From Ceratodon purpureus (Eukaryota; Streptophyta; Bryopsida; Pseudoditrichales; Ditrichaceae): a DNA stretch of 64,000 nt. The DNA lies in NCBI GenBank assembly GCA_014871385.1, contig CM026426.1:29687452-29751451 (forward strand), written 5' to 3'. A program made the position numbers and the translations under genes. A model generated the notes under the pieces. The model saw only the letters and a program-made list of their open reading frames with translations. It was not told the origin of the DNA and searched no databases. Shown here piece by piece: positions 45,082 through 57,159 of the stretch (the first letter of the stretch is position 1; each line of letters starts with the position of its first letter).

Positions 45082-47547
45082 CACAATTCGTCCTCGGATT
45101 GTTGGGTTAGCGTCGTGAAGACGCGGGCCGTCGGTTTGGTCGAGTCCACTCCCTGGGCATCTGTTGGCCACTTTGTGGTGGTTCGTTGTTGTTGTAGAGA
45201 CGTCGAAGTGCCTCGGCGACTGCCCTGTGAATCAAAACGTGGTTGCCTTGGAAATTTTGGCGTGGGTGTACACGTCAAACACTGTCCTCCCTAAGTTCCT
45301 ATTGCACGCGGGGCATTGTCGACCTGCTGCATCACGGTTAGTGTATAGGGCAGCCAAATCAAGATGTTCGTGGAAGTATTTGAGAACGAAATGCATCAAC
45401 TCCGTGGCTTTCTCGTTTGCCTTGCCCTTGTCACTAGGCTCGATATTCCAGCCTTCTTGGTCCTCCATTTGCAGTATGGCTTGTTTATGCTTAGCATAGG
45501 TCATGGGTAGTGGGGTTACCTGCAGAGGAGGGAACATAGGAAGTCGTACCGGAGGTGTGATTTGGGACTCTATGTTTGGAGGTAATTGCAATGTGCCATC
45601 AGTGTTGTGTCGTGGAGGTGATCGGGCCGGAGTCTCATATCGAGGGGGTAACAACACTGGCAGATGATATGGTGATGATTGGGCTGGCGTGTGCTGTCGT
45701 AGAAATTGATGTGGAGTCTGATCGTGTTCCGAGAATGTCTCAGGTATGTCCACTCGCTCCGCTTTCCCAAGGATGGGGAAGTGATAGATATCTTTCCCGA
45801 GGTTGTCTTCCATGAGTGTATCCATGGGCTGTTGTTCCAAGAGGCTAGTTCCTCATGTTAGTTCCTTGTTTTGCTCCTTGTGTTGCTCCTTGTGTTGCTC
45901 CTTGTTTTGCTCCTCGTGTTGCTCTTCGGGCTGTTCCTCGTGTTGTTCCTCGGGTGCCGGCTGCTGGTGCTAAGAAGGTGCTACCTCGTCCAATTGTTGT
46001 GGTTGTGTCTCCTCGAGCTCCTCCTCGTCTCCCATAAACGCCTCTCCTTGACTTCCCCAATTATTATCGGAGAACTCCAATTCTAGGGCTAGCAGAGCAT
46101 CACCCATGCACTGATCGAGGAATGGCGTAAGTGGGCTGTCCGTGGTGGATGGTGTTGCTAACAACGGTTGATATGCTGTTGTTGCAATTACCTTGGCAGC
46201 GTAATGCGTCCATGCCACCTTGTTTGCCTCAAAGTTCTCCTTGGAGTCCTCGATCTCTTTACGCAGACGCTGCATTGCTTCCAGGTCCATGGACTGGGAT
46301 GGCGGGGCCGTGGATATGTTGGCGAGGTCCTCATTCAAGCAAAAGCTCTAATGTTTGCCTCTCCAACCTTTGAATCCTATCTTTGTCCCTTACATTTTGA
46401 TCCTTGAGGTTGCGGTACTTCTTCGTGGGTGCCTGCAACTCCAAATCTCTCGTATTCAATTGATTTTGGAGAGATGTGATTGTACCTTGTAGGCGCTCCC
46501 GCAAGAGTTGAAACTCTTGTCGTAACTCCTTCGTGTGTTTGTGAGCCGCAGTCTGGGCGTTCTGCAATGCTTGTGCAGCCTGGCGCTTGCTTTGTGCCTC
46601 CCTCTTCGGATACTTGGTGCTAGCTGCCAGCTGTTGTTGCTCTGCCGAGTAGAGGAAATTAAACATTTCCTCCACGCATGTTTCCATGGTGCGCTGAATT
46701 CCTTGGCGCGGGGACCCCACTTCGTGGTTGTAGATGTGCTCGCTCCTTCCACATTATTCCCTTCTGCTATGCCAACTTCCTCAATGCGTGGACGCTTCCT
46801 AAGATTAGAAAGTGTGGGGTTGCTGCGAGCCGCCTCAGCTCTCTCCCTCTGTACATCAAGAAATGTGCCCATGGGCCACGGGGAATGGTTAACCCTGTAG
46901 AAGTTGAGGAAATGGCCAATGTACTGTGTTAGAAATGGGGCAATTGGGCTCTCGTAGTCGTCGCTCTTGACATGCCCGCGGATTTGGCGTGTGGCGTTGG
47001 TGTCGACGAGCGTACCCCTGTTAATCTTCTCACTGCGGCCTGCCATGATTAAAAGTGCAATCTGATCGGCGTGGACTCCTCCACAGTCCTTTTGCAAGAA
47101 TACGTGGCTTAATACTCCGCGGATTCTGCCAAACCACGGGTCTGGCAGGTTTGGGTTCTTCCTTGTGATGGTGTACACACAGAACTTCCCGTCAGGGCGT
47201 ATTGCAAACCCTTGGGTGTAAGCCGTGGTGTCTGGTCGTGGAAAGCGGCTGTGGGGCGTCCAGCTTGTGACTCCCGTGCCATCCTAGCCGAAATATTGAT
47301 ACAAATACATCGGGGTATACCTGACTAGTATCCCCTCCACGACCCCCACCACCTCCTTGTCGTTGGGGTTCTCCTGCTGCCTAGCTCTCATTGATGCAAT
47401 GAAAGCTTTGCAACGGCCAAGATCTATGTTCTCTCCCAAGTGATTGGCGTACCTGAACAGGCCTGCCTCCGTGAGCCAATCCACGTCTGGTTTCTTCTTC
47501 CATTCCTCGACCTGCCTAGGAACATACAATGGTACTCCCTTCGTCAT
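45082..47547 (-). pseudogene. Decayed coiled-coil protein gene of an unrecognised element
   Basis: Likely start is ATG 47,547 (MTKGVPLYVPRQVEEWKKKP). A globular head follows (TEAGLFRYANHLGENIDLGR, FCVYTITRKNPNLPDPWFGR, ALLIMAGRSEKINRGTLVD). Then a coiled coil (46,700-46,340), a Gln/Glu repeat, and a C-terminal part with FHEHLDLAALYTNRDAAGRQ followed by a C-x2-C pair (CPAC). The plan of head, coil and C-terminal Cys pair recalls the genes at 21.6-23.5 and 58.9-62.1 kb. The gene is broken, with roughly three or four breaks, and runs right up to the LTR-like sequence at 45,081. It may be part of the same retroelement. No function can be assigned. Confidence 0.45.
45862..45956 (-). repeat. 15-bp tandem repeat coding for Glu/Gln repeats
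   Basis: About six units of TTGCTCCTTGTGTTG and variants. On the minus strand one frame gives repeated EQ-x-K-EQ residues, inside the decayed coiled-coil gene. Confidence 0.65.
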
Positions 47548-48208
47548 CTCTTCTGTGGCGCTAACTCTAAGAGTCGAGGAAAGTAAAACAGAGCGTGGGT
47601 TGCTCGAAGGGAGTGGTGTAAGAAAGAAAAACTTGTGCAAGGCAGACGGCAGTGTATGAGATGGACTGCGAGGGTAATGCTAGTGCGCAAAAACTCTGGT
47701 GCAGTGGCAATGTGAGATGCTGTGGCCCATCTGTAGGAGTTCCCTCGGTTTTTTAACCCTTTCTAGCTGCGGGTATGTATAAGTGGTAATTATGGCGGAT
47801 CTAGCCGTGGCGGCTGTGCCGAGGGCTGAGTGGCCTACGGGGTAGGGTGGCGATGTCTAGGATGTACTCATGACATTCATTGTCATGTCCGTGTGATGGT
47901 AGTGATGAGGGTGATCATTTACATCTTGGGCATGGGTGACATGGATGTGGTTTATGTATGCACATGGCATGTCCATGGCATGTATGGGTATGGTGGGTAA
48001 GTTCATGGTTCCTTGGGCGGCTAAGTCCCATGGTGTTCATACCTTAACCCTTGGCTGCACCCCCGTGGTTTCCTAGGGCTGCCCCCCGTATTATTTGGCA
48101 GTACTAACTATATGGGCCATGCCATAATGATTCAAACTTAGAGCGTTTGAATTTAGGAATTCTGGGACTGACTGAAGCGACGGTGAAGAGTATTTGGCGA
48201 TCGTGGAG
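47548..48208. other. Stretch with no recognised gene
   Basis: Contains CATGG-rich sequence at about 47,870-48,010 (ATGGCATGTCCATGG and similar). No coding frame of note. Confidence 0.35.
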
Positions 48209-48385
48209 ATGGGGATGAGAGTCAGGCCGAGTTTCTTACCTGCCATCCCGGGAGACGTCTCTGAGGGCATCATCTGGAAAATGTTGATGGTCGAGGATGA
48301 CGACATCAAGAACTACAGAACATGCACTGTCCTCCGTTGTGTTTTCAAGGGGTGGAGGAACTTTGTGGATATTCAGCCACGTTGA
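48209..48385 (+). CDS. Possible F-box fragment
   Basis: A 58-codon ATG frame (MGMRVRPSFLPAIPGD) contains VSEGIIWKML, then IKNYRTCTVLRCVFKGWRNF. This fits the F-box spacing (LP-E-I-x-K-IL, then R-VCK-WR) that binds SKP1 in ubiquitin ligases. It stops right after the motif, so at best it is a fragment or first exon. The stretch is too short for certainty. Confidence 0.3.
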   Translation: MGMRVRPSFLPAIPGDVSEGIIWKMLMVEDDDIKNYRTCTVLRCVFKGWRNFVDIQPR

Positions 48386-49468
48386 TACCAGCGCCGACTA
48401 CATTCAACCTGCGGCCTTATATGGATTCTGAAGACGAGTCCTAGAAAATTGTTTGTTGCAACACTAAGGTGTAGCGTACCAATCATCGGAGGTTAGTACA
48501 ACTAGATTCGTACGGTCGGTTCTATCAATCGGTTCATATTGTGGACCAAGTGCTATAATACGCAAGCGGATTATGATTGCAGTCGCCATTTCTGCTTGTG
48601 ATCCTCGACTCTAAGTCCGCATTTATTGTCTATCTTTACACGTCTCCTCCATACGTCGTTGTCTGAATATGTTGAATGGTTTGTACGTGATCTAATCTCC
48701 CAATTTCTGCATGTCTTTCCTCCTAGATACACTTTGAACCGGTGTTTAAGTTTTGGGTTTAGTCTAGCTACCGATATGCGGTGGTCGGATGGTGTCGACC
48801 ATTGTCCGGCATCTATCGGACAACGGGTCGGATACTGCATTGCTCTCGAATAAGGCTGGTTTATCATGATATCGAATCCTTAAGTATTGGCATCATGAAA
48901 CTTTAATTGTTAAGGCATTGATGATATTGTAATCATACTTGCACATGTGTGGTCACTAATAAGTTCATGATGCCATACATGTCCAGGGGGGACTACCAAT
49001 TGTGCTCTCGAGTGATACTCGTGTAATAGGGTGTATTATGAATGATACCGTAATCCCTAGACGTATTGAGCGTGTTACGTATTATGATTATACCGTCGGC
49101 CCTGTTATAACTGCGTGTACGTCTGTTCGCGGTTTGGGATTGATTTCATAATCCAGAGTCCAGGTGGATTACTAGTTTTATTGCAATTGAGAGGGAATAT
49201 TAAATGCCCATTTGAAACTATGGTGATCATCGCCTCCCTTCTTCTATGTGTTGAGCGCCGCTGGTAATGCTGAACCATTGGGGAAAACATTCTTCCCGAG
49301 GGCTTCCTCGCGCGAGTTCCCGCCATTATGTATGGAAGGGAGTAGCTGGTGTTTAAGCAAGTTTCTCCGATTAGACTACAAATCCGCGGATTTGCCAGTG
49401 TGGGCTAATGCAGCGAGGAGAAGGGGAGGGGAGTATCAACATGCGAGAGATGTGCCGAGATCCAAGGA
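48386..49468. other. Stretch with no recognised gene
   Basis: Only short frames on both strands. Nothing identifiable. Confidence 0.35.
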
Positions 49469-50053
49469 ATGTCTATTGCCTGGCTCGAATCCGTCGACGC
49501 GTTTCAGGAAGAGTTTTGCCTCTTGTGTCCTGACATCTCCGCCGTGCGCCTCATGGAAACCTGTCTGTGGGCGTCGAACTGGGACCCAGTCGCAGTGTTG
49601 CAGTTCCAATCCGTGGCGCACTGCACACGCATCATGCATCCGATACGCGTGCGCATTCCAACAGAACGGGTGGTGCAAAGTGGGGTCGGGGGGGACAAGG
49701 AGGGTCAAAAGATCATGCGGACACGGACTGGAGGTCCATTGAACGATCAGGTGCGGGAGGAGTGTGCATACACGCATGCCCGATGGTGGAGGGCTGGAAG
49801 CCGGACGAGGACGATGCCAATCCTCCGGGATAGAATCAGAGGAGTTGGCCAGGTTTCATTGGAGATGGAAGCGGGAGACGCTCCGCTGGGATCTCGTAGA
49901 TCCATAAGGGCAAATGCCAAATCCCCTTATGGGACATGCGGATCTTCCAGTAATGTCAAGAAGCGTAAGGTGGACGAGGAGGAAGACGACTCGGAGCACG
50001 AAAGTGATGAGACTCGCGAAATGACGGACTACGAGTTTCAACGGTATTGCTAG
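49469..50053 (+). CDS. Unrecognised 194-residue frame
   Basis: ATG 49,469 (MSIAWLESVDAFQEEFCLLC). The C-terminal third is basic then acidic (NVKKRKVDEEEDDSEHESDE), like a nuclear localisation signal followed by an acidic tail. All three plus-strand frames are open over much of the region, so the coding frame is uncertain. It lies upstream of the hAT gene in the same orientation and could be a remnant of a related element. Confidence 0.3.
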   Translation: MSIAWLESVDAFQEEFCLLCPDISAVRLMETCLWASNWDPVAVLQFQSVAHCTRIMHPIRVRIPTERVVQSGVGGDKEGQKIMRTRTGGPLNDQVREECAYTHARWWRAGSRTRTMPILRDRIRGVGQVSLEMEAGDAPLGSRRSIRANAKSPYGTCGSSSNVKKRKVDEEEDDSEHESDETREMTDYEFQRYC

Positions 50054-50509
50054 AGAAGGATGCCTTATCTCGGTGAGATATTCAATATTGTGAACAAACA
50101 GGAGGGTTTTTGGCAAGGTTTTTGGGAAAATGCTTGATTTTAGTAGACGAGGATTCGCGCTGATAATGAATCTACTCACTACCAATCTTGGTATGTTTAT
50201 CTCTGACTTTCTCATTACATATACTCTATATGTAGGCCGAGAATTTTCATAAATTATTTGCATTACTATAATGTTTTTTTTCCCGTTGATTATTATGCTG
50301 ATCTTCCGATGATCAAAGTATATTCATGTTTTATAAGGACGGAGCTATTCCGAACCTCCCCGGTAGTTTGATATCCCCTTTTTGTTTTGGAGTTATCCAT
50401 CCAATACAGTTTCTAAGGACACATACATCTTCCAACCTCTTATCTAATTGCCAATGCATTGCGTTGATAACGGAGATTCTCTGTGTTTAACCGAACACTA
50501 TTTACTTCT

Positions 50510-51460
50510 GAACTACCTAGAATTCCTAGCTTGTTCGATGTCATTCTTTAGTTTCAAGTACTTAGATGGCCAAATCGCCTCCAGTTCCTTGACGTAAGTC
50601 TTAGGCTTTGAAGATTTGGTCTCTACGGATGTGGTGGTCTCCCCCGCATGTACCTTCGTATCGGACCTCTCGCGGTCGTAGCAGCGGTGGAATGCTTCCG
50701 ACCCTGTGGTGGGGATTACCTGCCATTACTTCTTCCTCCCAGCTTTCCGTACACGTTGTTGTCCTTCCACTTACATCCCTCGTTAACTGGAATGCATAGA
50801 CCTCCCCCCAATACTTGTACCTTGTCTACGCCGATGTCCTTGTCTCCACTGCCTGCTCCTGGAGTAGTTTCCTTATCAGTGTCCCCAACGACTTCGTCCC
50901 TCTCGGGATTCCAAGAGAGCAAGAACTCTAATACCTCATCCTCTAGACTAGTGATGTCACAAGGATCCATCTTGAAACTGGGAAAGACTCGTCCACAATT
51001 ACTTGCGGGCTAGCTGCATCGAAAAGGACCCGTGTTCTTGCACCTCTCGCTTATATATCATCGCATATGTTGCGCAATATAGTCCACCATTCGCCCTTTG
51101 CTGGACGACGCTGCCTGGGATTGAATCCAAACATACGTTGCCTGTTGCCCCAATCCGACCGTACCGGATCACCATCCGCGCCAAATCTCTTGCCAAAGGC
51201 CGGATGTGCAAGGCTCGTATTGTCCGGCGCCGATTTCCTGGTCCAGAGACAATCCGTTTGTCCGAAGTTTTGCACTGGGTGTCTCAGGACTTTGGGGTCT
51301 CGTCTGAGGTTTCTCTGCATGAGATCCAAGTGTGCGCGAGGGGTCAAGCATAGCCCACTGGAACGGACCGTTCGAACTCCATCGGAGATCTTCCACATAA
51401 TCAGGGCAAGTCAATCCCTCCACCCCGATTCAACGATGCTAGAAGTGCGTTGTCGGGCGC
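50510..51460 (-). other. Coding-like region divergent from the hAT gene
   Basis: Minus-strand frames with plausible protein composition: MDPCDITSLEDEVLEFLLSW (from 50,970), a basic Trp/Arg-rich frame at 51,398-51,051, and KPKTYVKELEAIWPSKYLKL near 50,600-50,540. Frames change between them. It is transcribed away from the hAT gene that starts at 51,533, so it may be a second decayed gene of that element. No family is recognised. Confidence 0.3.
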
Positions 51461-51532
51461 AATTTCTGTAATAGGTCCATCTCGCCTTAAATAGTGCGTT
51501 CACCCTCCAGATTCTTGCTTTTTGTCGCAGGC

Positions 51533-54045
51533 ATGCCGCGAAAAGTAGAGGCCTGGGATCACTGGTGGCAAGACTTGGGCGTGGTGGGTGCGAAGCCTCA
51601 AAGACAGGTTAGGTGTAGAATTTGAAATGTGACTATTGTGTACCGTCGGGATAGAATGTTCGCCCACTTTGGATACAGACCTTTAGGTGGTCCAGGTAAC
51701 TACGGTATACAAATTTGCAGATTACTGAGTGCGCAAGTGAGGAGGTTGTTCGAAGACTGCGAAGGTGAAGTTCCTAGAAGAGAGCCCGATGATGTTGGCA
51801 TTGGCTTGGGAGGTGACGGGGTCCCAGATCCGGAAATACCTCAAGCTCCTGATAACGAGGGGGCGCGCGCGAATGAAGGGCCAGCTATGCAGGAGCCCGA
51901 TGTAGCACCCCACGGTTCTCCACCTAGGAAAATGCGTCAACTGAATATTGTGCAAGAATTCAACGTTTCCACAAAGCTTCGATTAGATAAAGTGTGGGCG
52001 ATGGCATTTTACAAAGCCAATGTCCCATTCAACGTTGTTAGGCATCCTGCCTTCGTTAACGTCGTTCGGGAAACTGTGCGATCCCGCTTCCCGGCATATC
52101 TGCGGCCATCGATGAATGCTATTTGCACAAAATTGTTGACCGCAAGAAAGGCGGAAATGGTGAGACAAGTAAAGGAACTCACGACCAATTCCATAGAGAA
52201 ATACGGTGTCACGAATGTTCAGTCGGTTGGGACAACGTCCAGAGTCGTCCTCTTCTGAATGTTATCCAAAGTGGGACTAGGGGCGATGTTTTCCTTGGAA
52301 CCATAGACACGACGGGACATTACAAAGATAGCAATTATATCGCTTCTCGGATCCGTCCGTTCGTGGATCGGGTCGAAGAGCAACATGTTGTCCAAGTTTG
52401 CACTGACAATGCTCCGAACATGCTTGGTTCTAGTCGGATGCTCGAGACAGGATATCCTCACATTTATGTTCAAAGGTGTGCCGCACACTGCTTGGATCTG
52501 TTACTCAAAGATTGGGGGAAGGAGGATTGGGTGAAGCACATAGTCGGAAAGGCGAGACTTATTTGTCTATGGGTTAGAAATCATCATTCATCAATGGCTT
52601 TGTTCCACAGAATGTGCCCCGATCTGTCCATCCGTGTGCCCGTTGAGACGCGGTTCGCAACCAATTTCATTATGATCGAGCGTCTTGTGGAACTTCAAAA
52701 TGCACTTGAGAGAATGGTCATCAATTTGGCGTTTGCAGGAATTTTAGCAACCTATCATGATGTGAACAGCTCAGCGGGGAGGAAGGTCCGCCTGATGCGG
52801 AGGTATGTGCGTGCGGACGGTTTCTGGAACATGTGCCATAACTTCTTATACATGGTCATCCCAGTGGTGAAGGCATTACGCCTTTTTGATGGGAAGGCAC
52901 CTGCAATGGGCCTAGCTTGGAGGGCGATGTACGGTTTGAAGAACCACGTCCGCAGTTTTTCCTCCCATCCGTTTAGATTGAACGCGGACCTGGCAGCAGA
53001 CGCCATGGTCGCATTCGACAACAGATGGGCTATGATGTTGACAGATCTTCATTGGGCAGGTGCGATGCTTAACCCGACCCTACGTGGATGGGCGCCACTT
53101 CATAACCACGAGGAGTCGAGGATCATTTTAAACCGGGTTTTTCGCAAGTTATCCTATAACGAGGAGAATTACGTCCAGATCCTTGTCCAGTATCAGGATT
53201 TCCTCGAGAATCGGGAGGCATTTGCCGATTCAACCGATCCCCCGGCGCACGGCACTGCTATCCACGAATGGTGGGACGCAATGGGAGGTGGAGCCCGGGC
53301 TCTCCAAACAATAGCTAGACGTATACTTGGACGGGTTTGCTCCGTGTCTGCGTGTGAGCGCAAGTGGAGCATGTACTCTTACGTGCACAGCAAGGTGCGC
53401 AATAGATTGAAACATGTACGAGCGGAGGACCTCGTGTATATCTACACGAACAGTAGACTCGTTCGTCACCGCCGGGCCCCGCGTCCGGCACAGTGGTATG
53501 GCTTAGAGGAGGTTCATTCCGACGATGACCTCGATGGCGAGGATCCGGACGAGGATGACGACGAGGAAGATGTCGGATAGGGAGGAGACCATGTGGCGGA
53601 CAGTGTGGCGAACGAAGCCCGCATGGATGGTGTCGGACAGGGCAGATTGGGCCTGTGGGGTGTCGGACTTGCGGACGGCAATCCACTCGAGAGCGACTTT
53701 GAGGATTCCGAATCCGACGATGCACGATCTAACGGTGACGACGGTGGCGATGTCCGGATTGCCGAGCTCTTCCACAATATGTTCAACGAAGGATACCGCC
53801 GAGATGCAGTTGAAGATATCCTCCGTCAGTGTAGTTGCGTCGGACGGCGGGCGGATGCTGGAGGTGAGCGTCGAGCTCAGAGTCCGATCAACGCAGCAGA
53901 AATACAGTCGGACAGAGGTGATGGTAGTCCAACTCGGAGGATACCTATTGTCGACCCGGACTTCTCGCTGCCTTCGAGTGATTCTCTGTCATTCGGCCAG
54001 ATGGAATACGCGACCCCGAAGGATCCCGTCCAACGAAGAAGCTAG
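51533..54045 (+). pseudogene. hAT-superfamily transposase (BED finger, DUF659, dimerisation domain)
   Basis: ATG 51,533 opens a BED-type zinc finger (WDHWWQDLG, C at residue 28, later H). The second Cys of the C-x2-C pair is replaced by TGA at 51,623. DUF659-like sequence follows (FNVVRHPAFVNVVRETVRSR, then TNVQSVG). A frame change lies near 52,210, where relatives read GWDN. Next come LGTIDTTGHYKD, VCTDNAPNMLGSSRML and RCAAHCLDLLLKDWGK, which are the RNase H-fold blocks. The C-terminal dimerisation region reads CSVSACERKWSMYSYVHSKV and RLKHVRAEDLVYIYTNSRL. A stop at 53,578 is followed by an open acidic frame to 54,045 in the same phase. This is a decayed DNA transposon. Its inverted ends were not found. 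Confidence 0.85.
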
Positions 54046-56730
54046 TTATCACCAGAGACGATGACTTGCGTCTAAGCACTAGAAGTCCGCGGTCTGATGA
54101 CGACATGAGCGCAGATGAATCCAAGGAGGACCGGCGTTGCAACGAAGCCAACGATCTATATGTGAGAGTGAATGCTCGCCTAGTCTTTATACCACGAGAT
54201 GAAGAGACCTCCCTTCCGAACTTATCCGAGCCGTGTCCGACAACCTCGGGACCCGTCCGCGCTTGAATCCGTATGCCCTGCGACAGATGTGCGACCTCTG
54301 TCCGCCATTGGCTAATACTCCCTTTTGCTGGCTCTCCGACCTCGTCCGCCATGTTCCCTTTATTGTTTTGTGTCTTGCCCCTCCCGTCCCCTAGCCTTGG
54401 AAACATCTCCCACCCCCACTCCCCTTCCTCGCACTCCCCTCGCGCCATCCGCACTTCTGTGTCGAACATGCACTCTTTGCTTCCCCGTATATGGCACCGT
54501 CCGACTCACTGTCCGGCGCCTAGAGTAATTGGATGATCTCAGAGGGCTACTTGTCCGGCGCCGTTGCCGGATGTCCGCTGCAGGTCGGACGGGGAGCATT
54601 GTAATGTTTGTTTCCGTTTGCGTACAGTTCAGTTCCCTTCCGTGCGTATTAGATGGCACCCTCTGCGGTCTGTCCCTCAACTTTGTCTATTTTATCCTAT
54701 TCCAAATAATAAAAATATCATTCTTTCGTAGAGCATACATCGTGGGAAGTCCCATTTGGTATAGTATTTAATATTTGGATGTAATTGTATCTGATTTACA
54801 AACACAGTGAGGATCTGTATTATAAAAAACAAATGGAATAAGGAAAACATCAAAAAAATTTGCATCCTTTATTTAAAAGCACAAATAACAAGTTACTAAT
54901 GCATGTGTCAATCAATTACTAATTTCAGCATTTCCATTCCAAAATTTGTATAAAATCTCAAAGCTTTGGAGATATATTTTTAATTAATTTTTTAAATGTT
55001 TGTTTATGCAATGAACACATGAATATAGTAATCATATTGATATAACAAACATATGCATATGGTAATGAATATAAATTTATGCTCTCTTATCTTATTTTTT
55101 CCAAGTGTACGTGCTCTCTAAACCCAAATCCCATTATCCTCATTGTTACTGTGTCTTGTAATCTCCATTATTGTATCATTTTACTTTCACTCGTATGCCA
55201 TACCATTGATCATCTCCACCATTTTATTTTATTTCTACTATTATTTCAATCCTTCTATGAATAATCAATTTTTTTTTCTCCTTTATTATATCTTATTTAA
55301 CTGTTTGTATTCTTTTATGTACTTTCGCTTATTTCTTTTATCTTTCACGAGTTTTTATCTATACAATCTTTAAAAGAATATTATTTAAAATAAAACTTCT
55401 TTAAATAAAATCTATATCGATATCATTTTATCTTTAAATGAACATGTTAATTCAAACTTCCTAGAATGATTTTATAAAGGATTCTATTCAAATCAGCCAT
55501 GTGATAGACGGACTAACGGTTTGGCATGTTATTTTTATACAATATGTAATCAACAGTCCTTGTCGTACCACAAAGTACAATCTTCTCGGTTTTCTACCAA
55601 AATACATCTTTTGTCTATTTATATAGTTTTTCTAATGACACTATATTTAAGTTTTAATATTTTTTACTAACGACTACCCATTTTTTTAAATACATTTAAC
55701 CGATATCCTAATAAGATTCCGTTGGTTTAGGGTAAACATTGAGATCAATGAGCACACAAATGACGCACGTTATGAAGAACTTGTACTAATTTTTAAGATA
55801 TTTATGTGCTGAAATGAGCTTCACTAGTACTGAAGTTTAATGCTTCCAATTTTCTCCATTCTAAGGCAGAATTGACATCGTGATTGTAGATAGAAATGGT
55901 AAGGGCTCACGTAAATAGGATACCATTTTGAATTATTTGAGAAACCATTTAGGTGTGCAACAACCACCTTATAACCTGAACTTCTTAGCTGTATTTCCTT
56001 GCTCCGCGATGGACATGGACACTAACAGGACTGAGACACATTCAGACACTCTCACACCCTCCTCGACCTCCACTTCTACAGAACCCATCTAAATCCTGCT
56101 TCATTAACTACCTATCTTCCATATATTTTATAACAAAATTATAAGCGTGACTTGAATCCTTCAGTACATTACAATGTAACGTTTCTTTATGACACTTTAG
56201 GAGTGCTTGAATAGCCAAATTATCGGGACAGTTGGCAAAAATGAAGAACTATGCAAAAAGCATGCACCATGTAAGAAGAGGATTACTTTGGACAAGCACC
56301 AACATTGGTTTTAGTTTTGTGCTAGTCGAAAAAACAATCTTTCAACTATAAAGTTATTTTTTTTTAATTAATTAATTAATTTTTTTTTACTATAGAACAT
56401 AAGAAGAATCTTTATTTCTCCATTATAAAGTACTACAATAATTAACTATTTCTATTTATATATTTGTTTAAGTTTGTGATCAGGGAAGTGTAATATCACC
56501 TTTATCACACATATTTTTTGATTTGAAAAACTAAACAAAAATGTATAATAAACACATAAAAGTTTAATATTGCTAAATAATTCATTTTGTTAAAAGTCAT
56601 ATGTTGTTTGTGAATTATTCTTTGAATACAAAAAAAAAATTAATTGTCATTCAGTATTTCGAGATTTCCAGTATTTACCAGATCACCAAGATATTATGAG
56701 GTCTTTGTTGAATACTTCTCGTGATTTTTA
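54046..56730. other. hAT downstream flank and AT-rich stretch
   Basis: TGTCCGGCGCC occurs at 54,508 and 54,552 (also upstream of the gene near 51,228) and could be a subterminal repeat of the hAT element. From about 54,700 to 56,700 the sequence is very AT-rich and has no recognised gene. Confidence 0.4.
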
Positions 56731-57159
56731 GTGGACGCCCATTATGCAGGAGCAGTTCACCAACATCAACAATGTGTTGAACTATACGTGGGTGCGACGG
56801 AGTTTACTCCCAGCCAGAGCTGCGAACTCGGGAGATTAAACTACACACGTCTCGGCACACGCACAAAGCGGAACTTCCACAAACTCGCAGACCGGATCAC
56901 CCACAAGTGCGCAGTGCGACACGGACATCCCCGCTCCAATCCAACCCAGCATATCTACACGGACCCTCACCGAAGGTGGCCAATCGCACGGCATCGCAGA
57001 AGTCGTGAACGCCGGCTTAGTCGCGATTACGAAGGTATCCCTCTTCCATTTCCTGCTTTTCGCGGATCCACGACGCCCCGGCGCGTCACTTGCGACCAGG
57101 CAACGCAGACCGATTTTGTGGATCTTGTGTCGGAACCGGATTGTACGTGTACCTATTAA
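56731..57159 (+). other. Unrecognised open frame
   Basis: 142 codons starting at GTG with no ATG nearby in frame. Contains HRRSRERRLSRDYEG, ends in a Cys pair, and has no recognised family. Its base composition (rich in GTCCG/CGGAC) matches the 58.9-62.1 kb gene rather than the AT-rich flank. Confidence 0.25.

Noticed and set aside
53525-53786. Ser/Arg-rich frames on both strands around 53.5-53.8 kb
   Set aside because: They are out-of-frame readings of the acidic tail of the hAT gene, whose frame stays open in the same phase past 53,580.
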